A stretch of 43,237 bases of DNA from Ochrobactrum sp. Q0168 (GCF_016427605.1 NZ_JAELXQ010000010.1:1-43237); one strand, 5' to 3'. Shown: positions 18,090 through 27,385, counted from the stretch's first letter. Numbers and translations: made by a program. The notes: generated by a model from the letters alone, not told the origin.

Positions 18090-18393
18090 TTGGTTGATCC
18101 GGTTCAAGTGAGGTTGTCCAATTCGGAGCGCTACTCCTTGGCATGAGCAAGCAGGGCTGGCAAGGCGTGTTCCCAAAACAGCGGCGCAAATCTAATTGTA
18201 ATGATCCAATATAATCATTGACATGATCTTTTCTGTCTTTCACACATATTGCAACGAAAATAATCAAGACACGGGGAACGAGCTTGCGGCCACACGGTTT
18301 CGCATATGGTGCATTATTGCGCCCTGCGTTTGAGCACCAATCAAATTGGCCGCAGCCCTTCCGTTCCTCAACAGGTTTTGAGAGGCTATAGGC
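18090..18393. promoter_or_regulatory. Divergent intergenic region between doeX and the eut-doe-ehu operon
   Basis: These 304 bases contain no credible gene. They hold a near-palindrome with arms AATGAT (18200-18205) and ATCATT (18214-18219) around CCAATATA, which shares the CCAATAT core with the second repeat before doeC. TTGACA at 18218-18223 could be a -35 box, but no good -10 follows at 17 bases. The promoters of doeX and eutB must lie here. Confidence 0.45.
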
Positions 18394-19377
18394 GTGTCCG
18401 AAACGGTGAGTATCAGGGAAATCGAACAAGCCCGTGACAGGCTGCGAGGCCATGTTGAGCGAACTCCACTTGTCCGCTCAAACGCTCTAAGCAAATTGTC
18501 CGGAACAGACATATTCCTCAAACTTGAAAATCGCCAGACCACCGGCAGCTTCAAATTGCGAGGTGCAACAAATGCTGTTCTAAGCCTGTCGGCGTCGAAG
18601 AGAAACTTCGGAGTCGTCACGGCTTCAACGGGCAATCATGGTCGCGCATTGGCTCGTGCAGCTTCCTTGCAAGGCCTCAAAGCCACGATCTGCCTGTCTT
18701 CGCTTGTTCCGTCAAACAAAGTCGAAGCTATCCATCGACTGGGTGCCGACATTCGCATTGTCGGAAAATCTCAAGATGATGCGATGGAAGAAGTCGCGCG
18801 TCTCGTTCGCGACGACAACATGAATTCGATCCCACCGTTTGATGATCCGCATGTAATCGCGGGTCAAGGAACCATCGGGCTTGAACTTCTTGAAAGTTCA
18901 CCTGAGATCGAGTCCGTGTTGATCCCACTCTCCGGTGGCGGGCTTGCATCAGGCATAGCTGCGGCAATCAAAGCGCATAAGCCGACGGCTAGAATAATTG
19001 GCATTTCCATGAAACGTGGTGCAGCGATGCAAGCAAGTCTCGCTGCCGGTAGGCCTGTGAATGTGGAGGAAGTGGATACGCTGGCGGACTCGCTCGGGGG
19101 CGGTATCGGCCTCGATAATCGCTGGACTTTTGCCATGTGCCGCGACCTTCTGGACGATGTTGTTCTTCTTGATGAGGAAGAGATTGCAGCTGGCATAAGG
19201 CATATGGCCATCCATGAGAACGAGATTGTTGAGGGTGCTGCAGCCGTTGGCATTGGGGTGCTTCTCAGCGGGAAAATTGCAGTTTCCACGCCTACTGCGA
19301 TCATCGTTTCTGGCGGCAATATAGACCCCCGACAGCATCGCATGATCATGAATGCCAGCGTGGAAGGAGCGACCTGA
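18394..19377 (+). CDS. eutB: Hydroxyectoine utilization dehydratase EutB
   Basis: 327 residues, a fold type II PLP enzyme of the threonine dehydratase family. The PLP Lys is K54 in TGSFKLRGATN, and the phosphate loop SGGGLASG appears around residues 181-188. EutB acts with EutC in turning 5-hydroxyectoine into ectoine or in related early steps of hydroxyectoine use. The start is a GTG at 18394 with GAGAGG upstream. It is first in the plus-strand operon and its TGA overlaps the next ATG by one base. Threonine dehydratase activity is the alternative; the eutC-doeA-doeB context decides. Confidence 0.88.
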   Translation: MSETVSIREIEQARDRLRGHVERTPLVRSNALSKLSGTDIFLKLENRQTTGSFKLRGATNAVLSLSASKRNFGVVTASTGNHGRALARAASLQGLKATICLSSLVPSNKVEAIHRLGADIRIVGKSQDDAMEEVARLVRDDNMNSIPPFDDPHVIAGQGTIGLELLESSPEIESVLIPLSGGGLASGIAAAIKAHKPTARIIGISMKRGAAMQASLAAGRPVNVEEVDTLADSLGGGIGLDNRWTFAMCRDLLDDVVLLDEEEIAAGIRHMAIHENEIVEGAAAVGIGVLLSGKIAVSTPTAIIVSGGNIDPRQHRMIMNASVEGAT

Positions 19378-20393
19378 TGGCCGAGATGCGGATATTGAGC
19401 GAAGGGGATCTCCGTCAGTTCATAACCCTCGATCTGGAAAGCATTGCCTGTGTTGAGGATGCGTTTCGTGCGCTTGCAAGCGGCAAAGTTAGTATGCCGC
19501 CAATCCTCCGGCTCGATATCCCCTCTGAGCGCGGAGAAGTCGACGTTAAAACCGCCTATATTCCTGGCCTCGACAGTTTCGCCATCAAAATCAGTCCCGG
19601 ATTTTTCAACAATCCGTCCATTGGCTTGCCCTCAACGAACGGCTTAATGATCCAGTTCTCGGCTAAGACTGGACTTATCGAAGCCTTGCTGCTCGACAAT
19701 GGCTATCTGACAGATGTGCGCACCGCCGCAGCGGGTGCAGTTGCTGCAAAATATCTGGCGCGTGAAGACGCGACCACAGCGGCAATCTTCGGTGCAGGCA
19801 TTCAGGCCCAGTTGCAGCTGGAAGCCTTGACGCTGGTGCGACCGATCAAAGAAGCTCGTATCTGGGCGCGTGACTTCACCAAAGCGAAAAGTGTAGCCGC
19901 TAGTCTGGAACAGAAACTCAGTATCCCAGTCATTCCTGTGCAGGATGCTCGAAAAGCCTGCGCTGGTGTTGATATCATCGTCACGACGACTCCATCTGAA
20001 ACACCGCTTCTCGACGCCGACTGGCTAGAGACAGGGCAGCATCTCACTGCAATGGGTTCTGATGCTGAACACAAGAATGAAATAGATCCCGCGATCTTCC
20101 GCCGTCCAGTCCTCTACGTTGCAGACAGCTTGAGCCAAACGCGCAGACTGGGCGAATTGCATCATGCAATTGAAGCCGGGATTGTCAGAGCCGATGCTTC
20201 TTTGCCGGAACTCGGACAGATCATTTCCGAGGACGGTATTTTTCATCGCAATGCCGAAGACATCACATTCTGCGACCTGACGGGTACGGGGGTTCAGGAC
20301 ACCGCTATTGCACGTCTTGCGACTGAGCGGGCGACCAAGCGCAACGCGGGCACCAAAATCGACTCGAACAAATCTGCTGGAGGCAATCAATGA
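19377..20393 (+). CDS. eutC: Ectoine utilization protein EutC (ornithine cyclodeaminase family)
   Basis: 338 residues of the ornithine cyclodeaminase/mu-crystallin family, with the substrate loop RTAAAGAVAAKYLA (about 116-129) and a Rossmann NAD site with GAGIQAQLQL (about 140-149). With EutB it is assigned to hydroxyectoine conversion. It is translationally coupled on both sides: a one-base overlap with eutB and an ATGA overlap with doeA. The usual partner EutA is not in this window. Confidence 0.88.
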   Translation: MAEMRILSEGDLRQFITLDLESIACVEDAFRALASGKVSMPPILRLDIPSERGEVDVKTAYIPGLDSFAIKISPGFFNNPSIGLPSTNGLMIQFSAKTGLIEALLLDNGYLTDVRTAAAGAVAAKYLAREDATTAAIFGAGIQAQLQLEALTLVRPIKEARIWARDFTKAKSVAASLEQKLSIPVIPVQDARKACAGVDIIVTTTPSETPLLDADWLETGQHLTAMGSDAEHKNEIDPAIFRRPVLYVADSLSQTRRLGELHHAIEAGIVRADASLPELGQIISEDGIFHRNAEDITFCDLTGTGVQDTAIARLATERATKRNAGTKIDSNKSAGGNQ

Positions 20394-21568
20394 GCGTTGA
20401 ACTCAATTTCACCCGCGCCGAGTATGATGCCAGAATTGCCAAGACCAGACGCGCGATGGAAAAGGCGGGTTTCGATATTATCATCGTAACGGACCCATCC
20501 AACATGCACTGGCTGACCGGTTACGACGGCTGGTCCTTCTATGTCCATCAATGTGTCGTTCTTGCGATGGATGGAGAACCGATCTGGTATGGGCGCGGTC
20601 AGGACGGAAACGGCGCAAAGCGCACGGCTTGGATCGGTCATGACAGCATCATTGGCTACCCGGATCATTATGTGCAGTCGCTGGAGCGGCATCCGATGGA
20701 TTTGCTGGCGTCCATCCTGGACGACAAGGGGTGGGGCAACAAGACAATCGCGGTGGAGTTCGACAATTACTGGTATACCGCCGCCGCCCATCATGCCTTG
20801 CAGAAAAACCTGCCAAACGCGCGTTTCAAGGATGCGCAGGGGCTGGTGAACTGGCAACGCGCCGTCAAAAGCTCCACAGAGATCGACTATATGCGCAAGG
20901 CTGGCCGTATTGTTGAAGCCATGCACAAGCGGATCGTAGACACGATCGAACCGGGCATGCGTAAATGCGATCTGGTGGCGGAAATCTACGATGCGGGAAC
21001 GCGTGGCGTCGGTGAATTTGGCGGTGATTATCCGGCCATTGTGCCGCTCTTGCCGTCTGGCGCAGATGCTTCGGCTCCGCATTTGACTTGGAACGACTTA
21101 CCGATGAAGTCCGGCGAAGGCACGTTCTTTGAGATCGCCGGTTGCTACAAGCGCTATCATTGTCCACTGTCTCGCACGGTCTTTCTCGGCAAGCCCACGC
21201 AGGCATTTCTCGATGCCGAAAAGGCCACATTGGAGGGGATGGAAGCGGGTCTTTCAGCTGCCCGTCCCGGCAGTACATGCGAAGATATTGCTGCCGGATT
21301 TTTCGACGTTCTGAAAAAATATGGCATCGTGAAAGACAATCGCACAGGCTATTCGATTGGGCTTTCCTATCCACCAGACTGGGGCGAACGCACAATGAGC
21401 CTGAGATCCGGCGACCGCACTGAATTGCAGCCGGGCATGACTTTCCACTTCATGACAGGGCTTTGGCTCGAAACCATGGGGCTGGAGATCACCGAAAGCA
21501 TCGTCATTACCGAAACCGGCGTCGAATGTCTTTCAAACGTACCGCGCAAGCTGGTGGTCAAGGACTAG
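20390..21568 (+). CDS. doeA: Ectoine hydrolase DoeA (M24 fold)
   Basis: 392 residues with the creatinase/aminopeptidase P architecture: an N-terminal creatinase-like domain (about 1-165) and a C-terminal pita-bread domain (about 170-390). DoeA opens the ectoine ring to N-acetyl-2,4-diaminobutyrate. Length and the local pattern (MHWLTGYDGWSFYVHQ near the N-terminus, ITESIVITETGVE near the C-terminus) fit the DoeA clade. GGAGG precedes the ATG, which overlaps the eutC stop. It works directly with DoeB downstream. Confidence 0.9.
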   Translation: MSVELNFTRAEYDARIAKTRRAMEKAGFDIIIVTDPSNMHWLTGYDGWSFYVHQCVVLAMDGEPIWYGRGQDGNGAKRTAWIGHDSIIGYPDHYVQSLERHPMDLLASILDDKGWGNKTIAVEFDNYWYTAAAHHALQKNLPNARFKDAQGLVNWQRAVKSSTEIDYMRKAGRIVEAMHKRIVDTIEPGMRKCDLVAEIYDAGTRGVGEFGGDYPAIVPLLPSGADASAPHLTWNDLPMKSGEGTFFEIAGCYKRYHCPLSRTVFLGKPTQAFLDAEKATLEGMEAGLSAARPGSTCEDIAAGFFDVLKKYGIVKDNRTGYSIGLSYPPDWGERTMSLRSGDRTELQPGMTFHFMTGLWLETMGLEITESIVITETGVECLSNVPRKLVVKD

Positions 21569-21575
21569 GTCTGTC

Positions 21576-22604
21576 ATGATGCACACAACGCCCCCTTCCC
21601 GCCCTTCCCCAATCACGCCGAGTGTCGATCTCAACCGGGATGGGATTCAGCATGGTCATTTGCGGCTGCCTTGGTCGCGGGACGATTCCGCCTGGGGTTC
21701 GTTGATGATCCCTATCTGCGTGATCCGCAACGGCGACGGTCCGACAGCGTTGCTTACAGGCGCCAACCATGGCGACGAGTATGAGGGTCCCGTTGCACTC
21801 TATGATCTTGCAGCGAACCTGAAGCCGGATCAGATCAAAGGTCGCGTTATCATCGTGCCAGCGATGAATTTTCCGGCCTTTCAAGCTGGTACACGCACCT
21901 CCCCAATTGATAAAGGCAATCTCAATCGCAGTTTTCCGGGCCGCCCTGATGGTGCCGTGACGGAGAGAATTGCCGACTACTTCACCCGCTATCTGTTGCC
22001 GGAAGCCGATATCGTTCTGGACTTTCATTCAGGAGGTCGCACGCTGGATTTTCTGCCCTATGCGGCTGCTCATGCTTTGCCGAACAAAGTGCAGGAGAAG
22101 AATTGCTTCGCCGCTGTGAAAGCTTTCTGCGCGCCCTATTCGATGCGCATGATCGAGATTGATGCCGTTGGCATGTATGACACAACTGCGGAAGAAGCAG
22201 GGAAGCTCTTTGTAACAACAGAGCTTGCCGGTGGTGGTACCATATCCGCCCTAACGGCTACTATTGCCAAACGCGGCGTTCGCAACCTTTTGCGTCATTC
22301 CAGCATTCTGGAAGGTGAGATAGAATATTCGCCGACTGTCTGGCTTGATATGCCGTCACAGGATTGTTTCGGCTTTGCAGACACAGATGGGCTTCTGGAG
22401 CCACTTGTCGATCTGGGTTCCGCAGTTCGCAAAGGCGATGTCGTTGCCCGTGTGCATAGCATCGCGCGAACGGGCGGCGCGGCGCAGGAATATCGCGCTG
22501 CACTCGACGGTGTTCTGGCTGCACGCCACTTTCCAGGCCTCGTCAAGATGGGCGATTGCCTCTCGGTCATTGCCACGATCTGCGAGGCGCCCGTCGCAAG
22601 CTAG
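21576..22604 (+). CDS. doeB: N-acetyl-L-2,4-diaminobutyrate deacetylase DoeB
   Basis: 342 residues of the succinylglutamate desuccinylase/aspartoacylase zinc hydrolase family. Zinc ligands are H65 and E68 in GANHGDEYE and H151 in DFHSGG. It removes acetate from N-acetyl-2,4-diaminobutyrate made by DoeA, giving diaminobutyrate for DoeD. The gene follows doeA by seven bases; two ATG codons stand in tandem and the first is used here. The ribosome site is weak (AGGTCTGTC), consistent with coupling to doeA. Confidence 0.9.
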   Translation: MMHTTPPSRPSPITPSVDLNRDGIQHGHLRLPWSRDDSAWGSLMIPICVIRNGDGPTALLTGANHGDEYEGPVALYDLAANLKPDQIKGRVIIVPAMNFPAFQAGTRTSPIDKGNLNRSFPGRPDGAVTERIADYFTRYLLPEADIVLDFHSGGRTLDFLPYAAAHALPNKVQEKNCFAAVKAFCAPYSMRMIEIDAVGMYDTTAEEAGKLFVTTELAGGGTISALTATIAKRGVRNLLRHSSILEGEIEYSPTVWLDMPSQDCFGFADTDGLLEPLVDLGSAVRKGDVVARVHSIARTGGAAQEYRAALDGVLAARHFPGLVKMGDCLSVIATICEAPVAS

Positions 22605-22676
22605 CGAGCCAACAGAGACACTGAAGCAATAAGCCGGTGCCAACAAAACCGGTAATTTTAAAGAGGAGTGAACACG

Positions 22677-23540
22677 ATGCGCATGAAACTTTACACGATT
22701 TCCACTTTGCTTTCTGCGGCTGCTACGCTTGCCCTCACCTTGCCGTCTCAAGCCGTCACGATTGACGACCTTAAAAGCGCTGGCTTTGTGCGTGGGGCAA
22801 CTGCCAACGAGATGCCCTATGGCTATATGGATGAAAGTGGCGCGGCCAAGGGTATCGGTCCCGATGTCGCTGCGGCGATCTTTAAAAAGCTTGGCATCGA
22901 AGAAGTCGACTGGACCGTGACGCCGTTCGGCTCCCTCATTCCCGGCTTGAAAGCGAAGCGCTTTGAGTTTGTTGCGGCTGAACAGAATGTCCTGCCGGAA
23001 CGCTGCAAGCAGGTGCAGTTCACGGTTGCCAATTCCAGCTATGGCGAAGGCCTCTTGGTGCCCAAGGGAAATCCGAAAAACATCCACTCATACGATGATA
23101 TCAAGAAAGACCCTTCCTTGAAGGTCGCGATTGTGTCGGGCGCTGATCAAATCGACTTTCTGCATGGAATGGGGATAGACGAGTCGCAGATCGTCATGAT
23201 CCAAGGCAATGCCGATGCGCCATCCACCGTGCAAACTGGTAGAGCTGATGCCTATGCTGCAACCGAACTGACGGTTGCAAAGCTCGTTGAGAACTCCCCC
23301 CAGCTGGAACAGGCTCATCCGTTCACTGACCCCGTCGTTGACGGCAAATCGGCACGAAGCTTCGGCGCTTTCAGCTTCCGCCCTGAAGACAAGGACTTCT
23401 ATGCGGCTTTTAACAAAGAACTTATCGAGTTCAAGAAGACAGACGACTATAAAAAAATACTGACAACATATGGACTTAGCGAAGAAAGCGTAGAAGCTGC
23501 ACGCACGGCAGACACAGCAGCGCTCTGTAACGCAAAGTAA
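22677..23540 (+). CDS. ehuB: Ectoine/hydroxyectoine ABC importer, binding protein EhuB
   Basis: 287 residues from the ATG at 22677. An earlier GTG at 22668 overlaps the ribosome site AGAGGAG, so the ATG is preferred. A signal peptide (about 1-25, ending near SQA) is followed by a family 3 solute-binding domain (GFVRGATANEMPYGYMDE, then KGIGPDVAAAIFKKLGI). EhuB binds ectoine and hydroxyectoine in the periplasm and delivers them to EhuC/EhuD. The gene lies 72 bases after doeB and is followed by a GC-rich hairpin. Confidence 0.9.
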   Translation: MRMKLYTISTLLSAAATLALTLPSQAVTIDDLKSAGFVRGATANEMPYGYMDESGAAKGIGPDVAAAIFKKLGIEEVDWTVTPFGSLIPGLKAKRFEFVAAEQNVLPERCKQVQFTVANSSYGEGLLVPKGNPKNIHSYDDIKKDPSLKVAIVSGADQIDFLHGMGIDESQIVMIQGNADAPSTVQTGRADAYAATELTVAKLVENSPQLEQAHPFTDPVVDGKSARSFGAFSFRPEDKDFYAAFNKELIEFKKTDDYKKILTTYGLSEESVEAARTADTAALCNAK

Positions 23541-23551
23541 GCTTGTCAGCA

Positions 23552-23578
23552 CCCGCCGGTCTAAATGGGGTCGGCGGG
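23552..23578 (+). repeat. GC-rich hairpin between ehuB and ehuC
   Basis: 23552-23561 pairs with 23569-23578 (ten positions, two G-U) around a seven-base loop. There is no T tract, so it is more likely an mRNA-stabilising or partly attenuating stem than a full terminator. This placement after the binding-protein gene is common where that protein is needed in excess. Confidence 0.45.
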
Positions 23579-23610
23579 GCCAATCCTTTCTCTGCCCGGG
23601 AGACGACCCT

Positions 23611-24270
23611 ATGCATTGGACGGAATATCTACCCGCCCTTTTCAAAGGTGCCCAAGTCACCATCATTCTGGCTCTCAGCTCGATGGTGATTGGCACGATA
23701 CTCGCATTTGCTGCTGGCATAGCTCGCTTTGCAGGTGGACCGCTATTGTCTGCCATTGCAGTGATCTATATTGAAGTCTTCCGTGGTACATCGCTTCTCG
23801 TGCAGCTGTTCTGGCTCTACTATGCTTTGCCGCTTATCGGCATTTCCTTTGACCCGATCACGACCGGTATCGTGGGGCTGGGACTGAATATAGGTGCTTA
23901 TGGCGCGGAAGTCGTGCGTGGCGCACTGCAGGCCGTGCCGGAAGCCCAACATGAAGCTGCGCGCGCGTTGAATTTTGGCAAGCGGCACACGCTGTTTCAT
24001 ATTGTCTTGCCACAGGCAATCGTGGAAATGATGCCAGCCTTTGGCAATCTCGCTATCCACAATCTCAAGGACACTGCCCTTGCCTCTCTTATCGCTATCA
24101 GTGATTTGACATTTCAGGCCCAGAGATTGCGCAACCTGACGCTGGATAGCGTCACCATTTACTCCCTGACACTGCTTGGCTATTTCGCGATGGCCCTGGT
24201 GCTTGCAACCGCAATCCGATGGTTGGAGCGCCGTCTCCGACGCCAGACAATGGCTGGAGGTTTCGCATGA
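23611..24270 (+). CDS. ehuC: Ectoine/hydroxyectoine ABC importer permease EhuC
   Basis: 219 residues of the HisM/polar amino acid permease family with about five membrane spans and the EAA loop (ALQAVPEAQHEAARALNFGK, about 110-129). It forms the channel together with EhuD. GGGAGA lies eight bases before the ATG. Its stop overlaps the ehuD start as ATGA. Confidence 0.9.
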   Translation: MHWTEYLPALFKGAQVTIILALSSMVIGTILAFAAGIARFAGGPLLSAIAVIYIEVFRGTSLLVQLFWLYYALPLIGISFDPITTGIVGLGLNIGAYGAEVVRGALQAVPEAQHEAARALNFGKRHTLFHIVLPQAIVEMMPAFGNLAIHNLKDTALASLIAISDLTFQAQRLRNLTLDSVTIYSLTLLGYFAMALVLATAIRWLERRLRRQTMAGGFA

Positions 24271-24959
24271 TATATGGTTATGCCTGGGACACCTCGTCCA
24301 CCCTATCCTTCGCCATATCAATCCTGCCGATCCTCGCCATCGGTCTGACCGTCACGCTGAAAGCCGCAGCAACCGGCTTTGCCATCGCTTTGGTACTTGG
24401 ACTGGTCTTCGCGCTTTTGCGCCGTAGTCGTTTCAAGATCATATCCTGGCCCACCGTTGTTGTTGTGGAGTTTCTGCGCGATACACCACTCTTGGTCCAG
24501 CTCTTCTTCCTCTATTACGTTTTGCCGGTCTACGGCATCGTCCTGCCCGCGTTTTTGACAGGTGCACTGGCACTTGGCCTGCAATATTCGGCCTACACAT
24601 CGGAAGTCTATCGCGGCGGCATTGAGGCCATCCCTCGCGGACAGTGGGAAGCAGCGCGCGCGCTCAATTTAACTCCATGGCGGACCTATCGCGATATCGT
24701 CATTCCGCAAGCAGTTCCCCGCATTGTCCCAGCCATGGGCAATTATCTGGTTTCAATGCTCAAGGAAACGCCGGTTCTGTCGGTGGTCAGCATTGTCGAC
24801 ATGCTCAATCTTGCAAACCTGATTGGTGACCGTACGTTCGAGTATCTCGTACCATTGTCAATGGTTGGCCTGATCTTCCTCATCCTGACGCTCATCTGCT
24901 CGACAGCCATCCGTGTGCTTGAGCGCAAACTTCCAAAGAACGGGATCGCTCTCAAATGA
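24267..24959 (+). CDS. ehuD: Ectoine/hydroxyectoine ABC importer permease EhuD
   Basis: 230 residues from the ATG at 24267, chosen for the GGAGG box and the ATGA overlap with ehuC; a longer frame from 24219 would run inside ehuC. It has about five membrane spans and the EAA loop [20 protein letters not shown]. It is the second channel subunit. Its stop overlaps the ehuA start by four bases. Confidence 0.9.
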   Translation: MIYGYAWDTSSTLSFAISILPILAIGLTVTLKAAATGFAIALVLGLVFALLRRSRFKIISWPTVVVVEFLRDTPLLVQLFFLYYVLPVYGIVLPAFLTGALALGLQYSAYTSEVYRGGIEAIPRGQWEAARALNLTPWRTYRDIVIPQAVPRIVPAMGNYLVSMLKETPVLSVVSIVDMLNLANLIGDRTFEYLVPLSMVGLIFLILTLICSTAIRVLERKLPKNGIALK

Positions 24960-25720
24960 CCCAGGAAATCATTCGCTTTCAGAACGTCGTCAAACGCTTT
25001 GGAGCACTGACCGTATTGGATCAGTTCAATTTCTCGGTCACCACCGGCGAGAAAGTCACGCTCATCGGCCCTTCCGGCTCAGGTAAATCTACCGTGCTTC
25101 GGATATTGATGACCCTCGAACCCTTTCAGGAAGGCACCCTGGAATTAGATGGCATGCCCTACCATGAAGCGGGCGGCAAGGAACCGTTTCATGCCAGTGA
25201 AGCGCATCTACGCAAGATCAGATCGCATGTCGGAATGGTGTTTCAAAGCTTCAATCTCTTTCCTCACATGTCCGTGTTGCGCAACATCATCGAAGCGCCG
25301 GTTCATGTCCTTGGGCTCAAGCGGGCCGAAGCCGAAGCGCGCGCGCTGGACCTGCTATCGCTTGTTGGTCTTTCGGACAAGAAGGATCACTATCCATCAC
25401 AACTATCAGGCGGCCAACAGCAGCGCGTCGCCATCGCACGATCTCTTGCAATGCGTCCTCGCGTTCTGCTCTTTGATGAACCGACATCCGCGCTCGATCC
25501 CCAGCTAGTCGGCGAAGTGCTATCGGTCATACGCAGCCTCGCACAGGAGCACGATCTCACCATGCTTCTGGTGACCCATGAGATGCGCTTTGCGCGCGAA
25601 GTCTCTGATCGCGTGTGCTTTTTCGACAAAGGACGCATCTGCGAACAGGGCACGCCCGAACAGATATTTCAAGCGCCGAAAGAACAGCGAACCAAGGAGT
25701 TTCTTCAGTCCGTCCTGTAA
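24956..25720 (+). CDS. ehuA: Ectoine/hydroxyectoine ABC importer ATPase EhuA
   Basis: 254 residues, a polar amino acid type ABC ATPase with Walker [10 protein letters not shown] (about 39-47), Q loop [10 protein letters not shown], signature [16 protein letters not shown] and Walker [14 protein letters not shown]. It powers EhuBCD. It is the last gene of the eut-doe-ehu operon and ends two bases from the stop of the converging MocR-type regulator, leaving no room for a separate terminator. Confidence 0.92.
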   Translation: MTQEIIRFQNVVKRFGALTVLDQFNFSVTTGEKVTLIGPSGSGKSTVLRILMTLEPFQEGTLELDGMPYHEAGGKEPFHASEAHLRKIRSHVGMVFQSFNLFPHMSVLRNIIEAPVHVLGLKRAEAEARALDLLSLVGLSDKKDHYPSQLSGGQQQRVAIARSLAMRPRVLLFDEPTSALDPQLVGEVLSVIRSLAQEHDLTMLLVTHEMRFAREVSDRVCFFDKGRICEQGTPEQIFQAPKEQRTKEFLQSVL

Positions 25721-25722
25721 GG

Positions 25723-27117
25723 TCAGGCGATGGCGCCGACATCATAAACAGGAGGAAGTTGCGCGCAGGTCTCTCGGATTGTCTCGAGCGCCTTGCGCAA
25801 TGCAGTGCGGGACAACCGCCCGCCAAGGCAAATCCGAATACCTCCGTGACCACGATCAGCGCCAGCCACAAACGGATCTGAAGGCGTTACCGCAACGCCT
25901 TTGTTGGCCAGTGCTCTCACCAGCCCATCTTCCGACCAGTGGCGCGGAATCTTGAGCCAGGCGCATAACGACAGCGGATTGCTCCCCGCGATCAAAGGCC
26001 CCAGAATATCGCTGACCTGCGCCTGTCTTGTTCTCAACTCGCCGCGTTGGATCTCGAGCAGTTCATTGACAGTGCCGTCCTCGATCCAGCGGCTTGCCAT
26101 TTCGCCTAGAAGGTTAACCCCGCTCCAACTGGTCACACGCAAGATGGACGCGACACGGATGGAATATTGCGAGGGCACAACGAGATAGCCGGTACGAAGT
26201 CCCGTCATTACAGTCTTTGTGAAGCTCGTGACGAAAAAGCCGAGATCTGGAAGCAATTCCGGCATTGAGGGCAATCGTTCTTCCAGTATCGGTTTGTAAA
26301 CCTCGTCTTCGATAACACACACGTCATATCTGGCTGCGATTTCAGCAATCGCCATGCGGCGTTGCGCGGACATGAGATGACTTGTTGGATTGCCAAGAGT
26401 TGTGATCAAAACAAGCGCACGCACATCTCCGGCTTTGCATGCCATTTCAAAGGCATCCGGAATGACGCCTTGTTCGTCGATTGGCAGACCGCGTAACGTA
26501 AAGCCGAGCACGTTTGCAAGCCCGATAATACCATGATCAGTCAAGCGTTCAGTCAGTACAACCTCACCCGGTTGAACAATCGTCGCTACCGCAAGAAACA
26601 AGCCATGCGCCGCTCCATTCGTAATAACAATACGGCCCGGATCTACATCAACGGAAAGTCCGCGTAGCCATTCCTGCGCAACTGCACGGTGACGATCCAG
26701 ACCGGCGATTGGACGACATGGCCGCATGAAGCTGGCATTTTCGGATTGGCTCAACTGTTCGAACAAACGCTTTGAGGCCCGCTCATGCGCTTCTGTATAG
26801 ACAGCCCGAATAATCGACATATCGGCAGTACCGCTTGGGTCACGGTCCAGCATGAAACGATCAGCACGCTCGGTCACACGATTGCAGACATATGTTCCGC
26901 GACCAACCTCGCCGCGTAGATAGCCGCGTCGTTCGGCCTCTTTATAGCTAATGCTGACAGTTTGAACCGAGAGACCAAGCCTGTGCGCCAACTCGCGATG
27001 GGTCGGCATTTGGGCCGACGGTTGCAGAATGCCGTTCTCTATATCGTCGACAATTTTTTCTGTCAGGAGTCGATGCTTGGTTGCGCCTTTGCGCAACTCC
27101 AATACAGGTTTCCACAT
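25723..27117 (-). CDS. enuR: MocR/GntR-type PLP-dependent regulator (EnuR type)
   Basis: 464 residues. The N-terminal winged helix (about 10-75; LPSAQ-like AQMPTHRELAHRLGLSVQTV) is joined to an aminotransferase-like domain with the PLP Lys at K301 (SFTKTVMTGLRTGY) and the preceding IEDEVYKP. EnuR proteins repress ectoine catabolic operons and release on binding N-acetyl-diaminobutyrate or diaminobutyrate through PLP; the Lys position agrees with that family. Context is decisive: the gene faces the ehu operon tail to tail. A large palindrome with internal direct repeats stands before its start, suggesting autoregulation. A regulator of another amine pathway is the less likely alternative. Confidence 0.85.
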   Translation of the reverse strand: MWKPVLELRKGATKHRLLTEKIVDDIENGILQPSAQMPTHRELAHRLGLSVQTVSISYKEAERRGYLRGEVGRGTYVCNRVTERADRFMLDRDPSGTADMSIIRAVYTEAHERASKRLFEQLSQSENASFMRPCRPIAGLDRHRAVAQEWLRGLSVDVDPGRIVITNGAAHGLFLAVATIVQPGEVVLTERLTDHGIIGLANVLGFTLRGLPIDEQGVIPDAFEMACKAGDVRALVLITTLGNPTSHLMSAQRRMAIAEIAARYDVCVIEDEVYKPILEERLPSMPELLPDLGFFVTSFTKTVMTGLRTGYLVVPSQYSIRVASILRVTSWSGVNLLGEMASRWIEDGTVNELLEIQRGELRTRQAQVSDILGPLIAGSNPLSLCAWLKIPRHWSEDGLVRALANKGVAVTPSDPFVAGADRGHGGIRICLGGRLSRTALRKALETIRETCAQLPPVYDVGAIA

Positions 27118-27134
27118 GCGCGCACGGGCTCCAT

Positions 27135-27179
27135 CATGACAAAATATCGATTGAACTGTTATATCGGTTTTTTGTCATG
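27135..27179. promoter_or_regulatory. Candidate operator before the MocR/EnuR-type gene
   Basis: CATGACAAAA (27135-27144) and TTTTGTCATG (27170-27179) are perfect ten-base inverted arms. Inside lie ATATCGATT (27144-27152) and ATATCGGTT (27161-27169), near-identical direct repeats 17 bases apart. The element is 18-62 bases before the start codon. MocR proteins often use direct repeats, so autoregulation is likely. I found no clear second copy before eutB. Confidence 0.55.
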
Positions 27180-27385
27180 ATATACACATTAAATCCGGCC
27201 CGAACGAACTTCACCCACAAATTGTGAAACCGTGGAGTTATGATTGCGTGATCCATTCCGCGTCTTCTCCGGGACATGGTTTAACCTCAGAATAGCCCCG
27301 AAACTAACTCTTTGCCGTCACATTGGACCTGTGCACTGGCGTCGTCGCCCCAAAACGCCTCAAGCAAAAATTCTGGAAAGGAAAG

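Noticed and set aside
22621..22676. Riboswitch-like element before ehuB
   Set aside because: Only a short GCCGGT/ACCGGT pairing is visible; there is no conserved core of a known riboswitch class.
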